From an uncultured Prevotellaceae bacterium (GTDB taxonomy: Bacteria; Bacteroidota; Bacteroidia; Bacteroidales; Bacteroidaceae): a stretch of DNA of 60,804 nt. The first letter of the stretch is position 1. Every line of letters begins with the position of its first letter. The stretch lies in the NCBI GenBank assembly GCA_900314755.1, contig OMWH01000026.1:1-60804 (forward strand), written 5' to 3'. The notes below the pieces were generated by a model. That model saw only the letters and a program-made list of their open reading frames with translations, made no database searches and was not told the origin of the DNA. Below, piece after piece: positions 1 through 6,887 of this stretch. The position numbers and the translations under genes are program-made.

Positions 1-1
1 T

Positions 2-127
2 CAGATGATAGGTATCAGTGCTACGACCTTCAGTGACCTGCTTCATGGTCGCAGATCGATGAGTTTCGACATTGCCCGCAGTCTGTACAAAGTGCTGGGT
101 GTGCCTGCAGAGGTTGTGCTTGCATAA
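2..127 (+). CDS. HTH antitoxin, HigA-like (3' end only)
   Basis: Only the last 41 codons and the stop are inside the window. The translated piece (ISATTFSDLLHGRRSMSFDI then ARSLYKVLGVPAEVVLA) reads as the recognition helix and following helices of an XRE-type helix-turn-helix, in the style of HigA antitoxins (a TxSDLLxGKR-like helix and an LGVPAEVxL end). In that family the protein neutralises a HigB-type mRNA interferase and represses its own operon; the toxin gene would lie upstream, outside the window. A strong hairpin terminator follows 18 bp after the stop, so this transcript ends before the peptide-export locus. It could also be a stand-alone regulator. Confidence 0.6.
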   Translation, partial: QMIGISATTFSDLLHGRRSMSFDIARSLYKVLGVPAEVVLA

Positions 128-144
128 GAGTTTTTATCTATAAT

Positions 145-183
145 AAACGAGGGTATGATAACAACGTTTTACCCTCGTTTTTA
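145..183 (+). terminator. Intrinsic terminator after the HTH gene
   Basis: An 11-bp perfect stem (AAACGAGGGTA at 145-155, TACCCTCGTTT at 170-180) with a 14-base loop runs into a T stretch. It closes the antitoxin transcript and isolates it from the peptide-export locus. Confidence 0.85.
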
Positions 184-241
184 GCTATTGACAAAAATGG
201 GACTTGAATTTTAGCAGTATGCTAAGTTTTTTTACAACACT

Positions 242-283
242 TTGTTCCATGGGGTGGAATAACTTGTTCCATAGGGTGGAATA
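242..283. repeat. Tandem repeat, 2 x 22 bp
   Basis: Two copies of a unit containing TTGTTCCATRGGGTGGAATA (242-261 and 264-283), offset by exactly 22 bp and differing at one base. The GGAAT...GTTCC halves give weak dyad symmetry. The 22-bp spacing puts the copies on the same face of the helix, which suits a regulator-binding site about 300 bp upstream of the peptide promoter. No function is proven. Confidence 0.7.
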
Positions 284-326
284 CTGAATTGGGATATCTT
301 CGCAAACCACATGCAGTATTTTGGTG

Positions 327-388
327 AACACGGAGATACAAAGACACAGGGAAATAATAAAAACTCTGCACCTCTGTGCCTCAGTGTT
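327..388. repeat. Imperfect inverted repeat (long hairpin)
   Basis: The arm at 327-343 (AACACGGAGATACAAAG) pairs imperfectly with the complement of 371-388 (AACACTGAGGCACAGAG on the other strand); 13 of 17 positions match. It resembles dispersed 'cacagagg' intergenic repeats I associate with Bacteroidales, and could be a small structured repeat or a decayed mobile fragment. Confidence 0.5.
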
Positions 389-560
389 GAGTGAATATTA
401 AGGGCAAAATCGCCATTCCTTGTCACCTCGTTGTCACACGTAACATACTGATTTTCAGAAAGTGTTGCAAGGTGGCAACGGTTGCAAGGGTAAAAAACTT
501 TATATATGTGCGCGAGCGAGAGGATAACTGTCAATGTCCTAAAATATTCAACGAAAATAT

Positions 561-591
561 TTGCAGTTTCGAGAATTATCCCATATCTTTG
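561..591 (+). promoter_or_regulatory. Promoter of the leader-peptide gene
   Basis: TTG at 561-563 and TATCTTTG at 584-591, 20 bp apart, match the Bacteroidota -33/-7 consensus. Transcription should start near 595, about 35 nt before the ATG at 631, in an A/T-rich leader without a Shine-Dalgarno sequence. Confidence 0.75.
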
Positions 592-630
592 CAAATGTGT
601 TTAGAAATAACAAATAAATATTCTACTAAA

Positions 631-732
631 ATGAAAGAAGAAAAGAAGAAGAAAGAGGAGAAGAAGCTCTCCAATGAAGATCTGGAGAATGTGAACGGTG
701 GTGGTCATGGTAGGAAAATATTTGAACCTTGA
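631..732 (+). CDS. Double-glycine leader peptide precursor (33 aa)
   Basis: A very short precursor. Residues 2-12 are almost only Lys and Glu. Residues 13-24 (LSNEDLENVNGG) fit the double-glycine leader exactly: Leu -12, Ser -11, Asp -8, Leu -7, Val -4, Gly-Gly -2/-1. Cleavage after Gly24 leaves GHGRKIFEP, nine residues; cleavage after Gly25 leaves eight. The next genes encode a C39-peptidase ABC transporter, the enzyme class that cuts such leaders during export, which is strong contextual support. No Cys, Ser or Thr lies in the core, so lanthionine or thioether chemistry is excluded. The start at 631 follows an A-rich stretch; an in-frame ATG at 595 would add 12 residues and coincide with the predicted transcription start. 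Function is inferred: peptide signal or very small bacteriocin. Confidence 0.8.
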   Translation: MKEEKKKKEEKKLSNEDLENVNGGGHGRKIFEP

Positions 733-816
733 TTAATAGTTTAGAGGTACTGATGTAGGCAAAGCATCTACCGCTGAGACTTCCCGCTCACAAAGTGCAT
801 TACACTTAGTAAAGTA

Positions 817-847
817 AGCCCGCAGGCAAACAGCTGCGGGCTGTTTT
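817..847 (+). terminator. Hairpin between peptide gene and export operon (possible attenuator)
   Basis: A perfect 9-bp GC-rich stem (AGCCCGCAG 817-825, CTGCGGGCT 834-842) is followed by GTTTTA. With only four T residues it looks like a leaky terminator. It would let the peptide mRNA be made in excess of the transporter mRNA, an arrangement common for abundant secreted peptides. No separate promoter is evident before the ATG at 860. Confidence 0.65.
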
Positions 848-859
848 ACAATTACAAAT

Positions 860-1696
860 ATGTCAGAGATATTTAACGATGAAGCATTAGAGGCTCTTGA
901 CGACCAGAGCGAACTCAAGGAGATGCCGCGGGTGGTTTCTCCCAGACTCTGGCTGGTGCTCTCCACGCTGCTGTTGCTGTGCGGCGTGGCACTCTTCTGG
1001 TGTATGTTTGGCAAGGTCAACTATACCGTCAGGGCCCAAGCCGTTGTATTCCCGTTTGCAGAGGCAAAGGCGATTACGGTCCCGTACGGGGGGACCGTCC
1101 ACCATGTGGTAGCCACCAACGGTCAGGAGGTGTCGGCAGGCACTCCCCTTGTCAGTGTCCGTTCGCAGTTGGCGACCACCACTCTGACAGCGCCTGAGTC
1201 GGGAGTGGTGCTGACCTCGAAGCCAGCAGAGAGCAAGTTTGAGCCTCGCGAGCCTGTGGCATGGATACTGCCCCAGGAGGCAAGGTTCCACGAGCGCGAG
1301 GTGCTTGCCTACGTGACATTCAAAGAACTCAGGAAGGTGAAGCTGGGTGCCAAGGTGCAGCTGACACCTGCTGACCTGGAGCGTGAGAAGTGGGGCTATG
1401 CCGTAGGCACCGTCAAGGGCATCGAGTCATATCCCACCAACCGCAAGATGGTGGCACAGCGATTGAAGCTGGCGGAGCTGGCATCCATCATCCCTGCCGA
1501 AGAACCAGTCTATGAGGTGCGCATCGTGCTCGACCGTGATGCCGACGGGCTGGTATGGAGTCGTCAGAAGAGCGAAGGCATGGCAGTCACCACGGGCATG
1601 CCCTGCAATGTGCAGATTATATGGCACCGCAAGTACGTATGGGAAGTGCTGTTAGGACGAGTAGAGAACACGTTGAATACATTGCAAGGTAAGTAG
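860..1696 (+). CDS. HlyD-family secretion adaptor, NHLM-type (278 aa)
   Basis: Inner-membrane anchored periplasmic adaptor. A short cytoplasmic N terminus is followed by one membrane segment at residues about 30-50 and a lipoyl/biotinyl-like half around 65-125 (VPYGGTVHHVVATNGQEVSAGTPLVSV, broken here as VPYGGTVHH and VSAGTPLVSV), then a beta-barrel-like domain to the end. It lacks the long coiled coil of classical HlyD, as in the compact adaptors of the NHLM bacteriocin export set. It is the first gene of the export operon, four bases before the peptidase transporter, and should link the ABC transporters to the envelope. The start fits the hydrophilic N terminus and the A-rich upstream bases. 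Family assignment is good; the exact NHLM subtype is inferred from gene order. Confidence 0.82.
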   Translation: MSEIFNDEALEALDDQSELKEMPRVVSPRLWLVLSTLLLLCGVALFWCMFGKVNYTVRAQAVVFPFAEAKAITVPYGGTVHHVVATNGQEVSAGTPLVSVRSQLATTTLTAPESGVVLTSKPAESKFEPREPVAWILPQEARFHEREVLAYVTFKELRKVKLGAKVQLTPADLEREKWGYAVGTVKGIESYPTNRKMVAQRLKLAELASIIPAEEPVYEVRIVLDRDADGLVWSRQKSEGMAVTTGMPCNVQIIWHRKYVWEVLLGRVENTLNTLQGK

Positions 1697-1700
1697 GCCT

Positions 1701-3824
1701 ATGAAGAAAGTGCCCATGGTGATGCAGATGGAAGCCGTGGAGTGTGGTGCTGCCTCGCTCGCGATGATCCTTGCGTACTACGGCAAGTGGCTTCCCCTGG
1801 AACAGGTGCGCGAAGCCTGCAGCGTGAGCCGCGACGGCAGTTCGATGAAGAACATCCTGTTGGCAGCCAAGACATATGGTCTGGAGCCCAGTGCCTATAA
1901 GGTGAGTGCCGAAGAGCTGGCAGGCATGGAGCCTGCCATCATCCACTGGAACTTCGAGCACTTCGTCGTCTTCAAGGGAATGCGGAAAGGCAAGGCATGC
2001 CTCAACGACCCTGGCATCGGACCGGTAGAGATACCGATGGATGAGTTCCGGCGCTCGTTCACGGGTGTCGCCATGACCTTCGAACTGACCGACCGTTTCC
2101 AGCCCTCGGGCCATCCCACGAGCATTTTTTCCTACATCAGGCATAACCTGAGTGGAGCCAACGAAGCCTTCTGGCTGACTTTTATCTTCACCTTTTTGCT
2201 GGCAGTGGTCACCCTGACCCTGCCCCTGCTCACCCGGGTGTTCTTCGACGAGATACTTTCCGGTCGCAATGCGCAGTGGGCAACCGTATTCTTCTGTCTG
2301 ATGGCTGCGCTGGCACTTTTCAATTTCATCGTGACGCTCTGGCAGCAGCGCTACTCCAAGCGTATAGCCGGGCAACTGGCACTGCGGGGTAACATCAACT
2401 ATCTGCGTCACCTGCTGAGACTGCCCATGAACTTCTTCACCATGCGCTTCGTGGGTGACCTGCAGCAGCGTCAGCGACTCAATGAGACCATCACCCACTC
2501 GCTCGTCGAGGTGCTGGCTCCGCAGGCTATCAACGTGATGCTGCTGGTGCTGTACTTCATATTGATGCTGTCGTATAATTACATGCTGACGATGATTGGT
2601 GTCGTAGCAGCCCTCGTCAACCTAGCCGTCTTACACTACTATGCCGGCAAGCGCCTGAACATGGTCAGGAGTACACAGCAGAGCATGGGTAAATATTATT
2701 CCACCACGGTCAGTTGTCTGGAGAACATCGAGAGCATCAAGGCAGCAGGCGCTGAGGAAGGATTCTTCCAATACTGGAGCGGGCTGTGGAGCAGAATGTT
2801 CAATAAGCAGCGCGAGATGCATATCCAGCAGAGCGAGATGAGTCTGCTGCCGACGCTGACATCGAATCTGCTGACGATGGCGGTCCTGTTGGTGGGAGCG
2901 TGGTATATCCTGCAAGGCGACCTTTCCGTCGGTATGCTCATGGCATTCCAAGGCTTCATGACCGCCTTCATGGCTCCCGTGGAGAAAATCATGAAGGCAG
3001 GACAGCAGTTGTTCGAGATGCGCTCCCAGATAGAGCGCGTGGACGACGTGATGAAGTATCCCGAAGACAGGCATGTCGACGGTGAGCATTCGGAGACGGG
3101 CAAGCTGCTGGGCGAGCTGGAGCTGCGCGACGTCACCTTCGGCTACAACCGGACGATGCCTCCCCTGATTGAACATTTCAACCTGCACCTCAGGGCTGGC
3201 GAGTCGGTGGCATTCGTGGGCAGCAGTGGCTGTGGCAAGTCGACCCTCGCCAGACTGATATCCGGGCTCTACAAACCCTGGAGCGGTGAGATACTCTTTG
3301 ACGGGCGTCCCATCGAGAGCATCTCCAGCGACGAGCTGACCAACTCCATCGCCGTCGTCGACCAGAACATCGTGCTCTTCGACGATACGCTGTCACAGAA
3401 TATCCGCATGTGGGACCAGAGCATCGAGGATTTCGCCATCCTCATGGCATGCAGCGACGCACAGGTACACAGCGACATCATGAGCCGTCCCGAGGGTCTT
3501 GCCACCAAGGTGGTGCGGGGCGGAAAGAACTTCAGCGGAGGTCAATGCCAACGCTTCGAGATAGCCACGGCACTTGCCCGCGAGCCTATGATCCTGATCA
3601 TGGACGAGGCAACCTCAGCATTAGACCCCACCACCGAGGACCTGGTGATGAGGCACATCCGCGAGATGGGCATCACGCAGATTGTGGTGGCACACCGTCT
3701 GTCGACCATCCGCGACTGCGACCAGATCATCGTCATGGATGCCGGACACGTCGTCCAGCACGGCACCCACGAACAGCTGATGCAACAGGACGGTCTGTAC
3801 CGACAGCTCATGGAAAACAGATAA
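1701..3824 (+). CDS. Peptidase-containing ABC transporter (C39, NHLM ABC1-like, 707 aa)
   Basis: Bifunctional leader peptidase and exporter in the inner membrane. Residues 1-130 form a C39 protease: Gln9 (oxyanion hole), Cys15 in VECGAASLAM, His87 in EHFVVF and Asp103 in LNDPGIG are all present, so it should be active. Residues about 150-430 are the six-helix membrane domain. The nucleotide-binding domain has Walker A GSSGCGKST (507-515), signature FSGGQ (611-615) and Walker B LIMDEATSALD with Asp635/Glu636. It should cleave the precursor encoded at 631-732 after its Gly-Gly and pump out the core. Gene order (adaptor, peptidase ABC, second ABC) matches the NHLM bacteriocin export set, where this is the first ABC protein. 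Length is normal for the family. Confidence 0.93.
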   Translation: MKKVPMVMQMEAVECGAASLAMILAYYGKWLPLEQVREACSVSRDGSSMKNILLAAKTYGLEPSAYKVSAEELAGMEPAIIHWNFEHFVVFKGMRKGKACLNDPGIGPVEIPMDEFRRSFTGVAMTFELTDRFQPSGHPTSIFSYIRHNLSGANEAFWLTFIFTFLLAVVTLTLPLLTRVFFDEILSGRNAQWATVFFCLMAALALFNFIVTLWQQRYSKRIAGQLALRGNINYLRHLLRLPMNFFTMRFVGDLQQRQRLNETITHSLVEVLAPQAINVMLLVLYFILMLSYNYMLTMIGVVAALVNLAVLHYYAGKRLNMVRSTQQSMGKYYSTTVSCLENIESIKAAGAEEGFFQYWSGLWSRMFNKQREMHIQQSEMSLLPTLTSNLLTMAVLLVGAWYILQGDLSVGMLMAFQGFMTAFMAPVEKIMKAGQQLFEMRSQIERVDDVMKYPEDRHVDGEHSETGKLLGELELRDVTFGYNRTMPPLIEHFNLHLRAGESVAFVGSSGCGKSTLARLISGLYKPWSGEILFDGRPIESISSDELTNSIAVVDQNIVLFDDTLSQNIRMWDQSIEDFAILMACSDAQVHSDIMSRPEGLATKVVRGGKNFSGGQCQRFEIATALAREPMILIMDEATSALDPTTEDLVMRHIREMGITQIVVAHRLSTIRDCDQIIVMDAGHVVQHGTHEQLMQQDGLYRQLMENR

Positions 3825-3844
3825 GGAAGGAGAAGAAACTAAAG

Positions 3845-6007
3845 ATGAACATATTTTCCAGTCAGATAGAAAAGCGCAGGAAGCTGGATGCCTCGACCCT
3901 CTCGCGTGAGATCAAGGAAGGTGCAGCACGCATGGGGCTACACTATGACGGTGCTATTCCCCAGACTGACAACCTTGCCATCCGCCAGGTGCTGGAAGCG
4001 TTGAAGATTGTCGACTACGAATTGGAGTCCGACGATGTGTTGCCCTTGGAGCAGCAGTTGCACAACATCCTCCAGGCACATGGCATCATGACGCGCCAGT
4101 TGAGGCTCACCGACGGATGGTGGCGAGAGGCCTCCGGACCAATGCTGGGCCGTACGCGGAGCGGTAGGCTGGTAGCGCTGCTGCCCAAGTGGACTGGTCG
4201 CAGCTATCGCTTCACCGACGAGGAAGGCATCCCGCAGGAGGTGACTCGACGGCAGATGAAGGACGTGCTGATGCCAGAGGCATACAGCTTCACCAAGGCA
4301 CTGCCCCTGCAGCGAATGACCAAGCGCCAGCTCATTGCCTTCATATTGTCATCAACCGACACCTACAGTATGCTCTACATGGGATTTGCCGCACTGATCG
4401 TAGTGCTCCTGGGCATGTTTGTACCTATGGCTAACAAGATGGTGTTCGAAACGGTGATACCTGCCGGTATCGCCGCCGACCTGGCTCCCATCGCCGGACT
4501 GCTAGTGGGAGCGGCTGTGGTCATCATGCTGACGACCTATATCCGCAATCTCTATATCGTCCGCGTAGAGAACATCGTGGAGATGAACCTGCACAACGTC
4601 GTCATGGCACGACTCTTCCTGCTACCCCCGAAATTCTTCCACACCCACAGCAGCGGTGAACTGACCTCCAAGCTGAACAACCTCAGTAACCTGTGCCAGC
4701 AAATCAATGAGACGACCGTCGGTGCACTGTTGAACGGTGTGCTCTCTGTGGTCTATTTCATCCAAGTGGGCATCTACGGTGGACCGCTCCTGCTACCCGC
4801 AATGGCTCTGTTTGCCCTGCAAGCACTGATACTGGTACTCTACTTCCGCAAGGCGACCCATGTACAACAGCTATACATCGGCAAGAATGATGCCCTCAGC
4901 GGTATGGAGTGCAACCTGTATGCAGGCATACAGAAGGTCAAGCTCACTGGTTCAGAGACACGCGCCTTCACCCAGTGGCTCAACCGGTACACCCATGCAG
5001 CCAGGATCATCTACAACCCACGGCTTGCCACACGCCTGTATCCCTCGCTGCTGGCGCTGATGAACGTAGGGTCACTGCTCGTCATCTACCTATTTGCCAT
5101 GCACGCCTCCATCAAGACCAGCGACTTCATTGCCTTCACCTCTGCCTTTGGCATGCTGACAGCCGCACTCACCGGGCTCACGGAGCAGATTCCCGAAATG
5201 ACAAAGATAAAGCCACAGTTGGAGAGCGTCATGGCAATTGCCGAGGCTGTACCCGAGGTGTCAGGCTCACATACCCCTATCAAAACCCTGTCGGGCAGCA
5301 TTGAAGTCAAGAATCTGTCTTTCCGCTATCAGGACAACATGCCACTGGTCATCGACGACCTCTCGCTCAGCATCAAGGCTGGCGAATACGTGGGCATCGT
5401 AGGCATCTCCGGCTGTGGGAAGTCCACCCTGCTGCGCCTGTTGCTGGGCTTTGAGAAACCCCAGCGTGGAAATATATACTACGACCACTACGATTTGGAG
5501 AAAGTAGACAAGAAACAGCTCCGCCAACGGATAGGAACATGCCTGCAGAATGGCAGCCTCTTCACAGGCGACATCTTAAATAACATCACCATCACCGCCC
5601 CCTGGTCCACCCAGAACGATGTCTGGGAGGCACTGCAGCTGGCGTGCATGTACAACGAGGTGAAAGCCCTGCCCATGGGACTGCACACCGTCATCACCGA
5701 GGGCGGCGGATTCTCAGGCGGTCAGAAGCAGCGCCTGCTCATAGCCCGCGCCCTGATAGGTCGTCCCAATATCCTCTTCTTCGACGAAGCCACTTCGGCG
5801 CTCGACAACATCAGCCAGAAGCAGGTGAGCGAAAACCTCGACCGGCTGCACTGTACGCGCCTGATCATTGCCCACCGTCTGAGCACCATCCGCCACTGCG
5901 ACCGCATCATCGTGCTCAACAAAGGAAAGATTGCCGAGGAGGGCACCTTCGAGGAACTGATGGCACGCAAGGGCTTATTCTACGAAATGAGTCTGCGACA
6001 ACTTTAG
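3845..6007 (+). CDS. Second ABC transporter of the peptide exporter, no peptidase (NHLM ABC2-like, 720 aa)
   Basis: The start is the ATG at 3845, 20 bp after the previous stop; the frame stays open far upstream only as a shadow of the previous gene. The N-terminal about 150 residues are soluble and not a C39 peptidase (no ECG motif); they include a beta-rich stretch LGRTRSGRLVALLPKWTG like the cyclic-nucleotide/peptidase-like region of NHLM ABC2 proteins. Membrane helices span about 165-440. The ATPase is complete: GISGCGKST (520-528), FSGGQ (623-627), FFDEATSALD (Asp647/Glu648). It probably pairs with the first ABC protein as a heterodimer or in relay. Why two intact ATPases are kept for one tiny peptide is open. 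Confidence 0.88.
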   Translation: MNIFSSQIEKRRKLDASTLSREIKEGAARMGLHYDGAIPQTDNLAIRQVLEALKIVDYELESDDVLPLEQQLHNILQAHGIMTRQLRLTDGWWREASGPMLGRTRSGRLVALLPKWTGRSYRFTDEEGIPQEVTRRQMKDVLMPEAYSFTKALPLQRMTKRQLIAFILSSTDTYSMLYMGFAALIVVLLGMFVPMANKMVFETVIPAGIAADLAPIAGLLVGAAVVIMLTTYIRNLYIVRVENIVEMNLHNVVMARLFLLPPKFFHTHSSGELTSKLNNLSNLCQQINETTVGALLNGVLSVVYFIQVGIYGGPLLLPAMALFALQALILVLYFRKATHVQQLYIGKNDALSGMECNLYAGIQKVKLTGSETRAFTQWLNRYTHAARIIYNPRLATRLYPSLLALMNVGSLLVIYLFAMHASIKTSDFIAFTSAFGMLTAALTGLTEQIPEMTKIKPQLESVMAIAEAVPEVSGSHTPIKTLSGSIEVKNLSFRYQDNMPLVIDDLSLSIKAGEYVGIVGISGCGKSTLLRLLLGFEKPQRGNIYYDHYDLEKVDKKQLRQRIGTCLQNGSLFTGDILNNITITAPWSTQNDVWEALQLACMYNEVKALPMGLHTVITEGGGFSGGQKQRLLIARALIGRPNILFFDEATSALDNISQKQVSENLDRLHCTRLIIAHRLSTIRHCDRIIVLNKGKIAEEGTFEELMARKGLFYEMSLRQL

Positions 6008-6035
6008 AGTGAAACCGTAATAGTACATACAAACT

Positions 6036-6887
6036 ATGAACAAGATATGGATATTATCAACCGTGCTGTTGCTGACAGGCTGTCAGCAACAGGGCAAACC
6101 TGGTGATTCACTCGAAGCCAGGGACACTACCATCATCGCCGCAAGCCAGAATTCTGACATGACGGCTACCGGCAGACCGACAGACAGCACGACCCAACCA
6201 TCCACCTTCCAGACCATGGGCAAGGTGGTGGCAGCACGCTATGCCGACGTGAAGTTCGAGACGACCCTGCCAGTAGTGCGCGTCATGGTACGCAATGGCG
6301 ACCGTGTGCGCCAAGGGCAGCTTCTTGCTGAGCAGGAAGCTTATAAGCATACCAATGCCGTAGAGCAGCATCAACGTGAGATAGAGCAGGCACGCCTCCA
6401 GATGCAGGAAGTCATCATCTCACAGGGATACGATCCCGAGCAGATGGACCACGTGCCACAGCGTGTGCGTCACATTGCCGAGGTCAAGAGTGGTCTGCTG
6501 ATCGCCCAGAACAAGCTGGCGGCAGCTCGCAACGAGTTGAAGACTACCCGCGTGACAGCACCCTTCGACGGTATCGTGGCAAATGTCACGGCTCATGCCG
6601 GTCAGTTGGCTCAGACGGGGGATGCCGTGTGCCGCATCATCTCGCAGCAGCAAATGGATGTGGAGTTCAGGGTGATGGAGTCTGACCTTGGACGGTTCCC
6701 TATAGGCACAGCCATCAGCGTGGTACCTGTTGCCGACGAGCATGCTGTCTATGATGCCAAGGTGACTGAGGTAAATCCCGTGGTCGACGAGCAAGGTACC
6801 ATCATGCTCCGCGCCCGTGTGGCTGCACCCAGTTCCCTCTTCGATGGCATGCACGTGTCAGTAACCCCAAAAACATCCCAGCCATGA
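6036..6887 (+). CDS. Lipoprotein periplasmic adaptor (HlyD/RND-type MFP, 283 aa)
   Basis: A type II signal with lipobox LLTGC (Cys16) makes it a lipid-anchored adaptor. It has the split lipoyl motif (ATRYADVKFETT-like start near 65, VRVMVRNGDRVRQGQLLAEQE near 85-105), a helical hairpin about 110-170, a second lipoyl half (TRVTAPFDGIVANVTAHAGQLAQTGD, given in part: TAPFDGIV), and a beta-barrel region. Such MFPs bridge inner-membrane pumps and TolC-type channels. The stop overlaps the next ATG by four bases (ATGA), so it is translationally coupled to the outer-membrane channel. Together with the first adaptor, the operon holds two different adaptors, which is unusual for a single exporter. Confidence 0.85.
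   Translation: MNKIWILSTVLLLTGCQQQGKPGDSLEARDTTIIAASQNSDMTATGRPTDSTTQPSTFQTMGKVVAARYADVKFETTLPVVRVMVRNGDRVRQGQLLAEQEAYKHTNAVEQHQREIEQARLQMQEVIISQGYDPEQMDHVPQRVRHIAEVKSGLLIAQNKLAAARNELKTTRVTAPFDGIVANVTAHAGQLAQTGDAVCRIISQQQMDVEFRVMESDLGRFPIGTAISVVPVADEHAVYDAKVTEVNPVVDEQGTIMLRARVAAPSSLFDGMHVSVTPKTSQP

Larger units (their letters stand above)
184..560. other. Intergenic leader region of the peptide locus, no gene seen
   Basis: About 380 bp with no convincing coding frame. It contains a 2 x 22-bp tandem repeat (242-283) and an imperfect long inverted repeat (327-388), then AT-rich sequence leading to the promoter at 561-591. Reading frames here, including one open in frame into the peptide gene from a GTG at 391, lack protein-like composition and are treated as non-coding. 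Confidence 0.6.

Noticed and set aside
391-630. In-frame extension upstream of the leader peptide, which would give a 113-residue protein
   Set aside because: It starts at a GTG, crosses the promoter at 561-591, and its content (many Cys, Ile, basic residues without pattern) does not look like protein. The Gly-Gly leader is complete from 631.
1617-2498. Long minus-strand open frame (293 codons) opposite the C39 transporter
   Set aside because: High Gln, Gly and His content and exact overlap with a well-supported gene show it is an antisense shadow. The same applies to the long open frames opposite the prs, glycogen and histidine kinase genes.
3410-3844. Longer N terminus for the second ABC transporter
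   Set aside because: This stretch is inside the first ABC gene in another frame; the translated part is rich in Arg, His and Pro as expected of a shadow frame.
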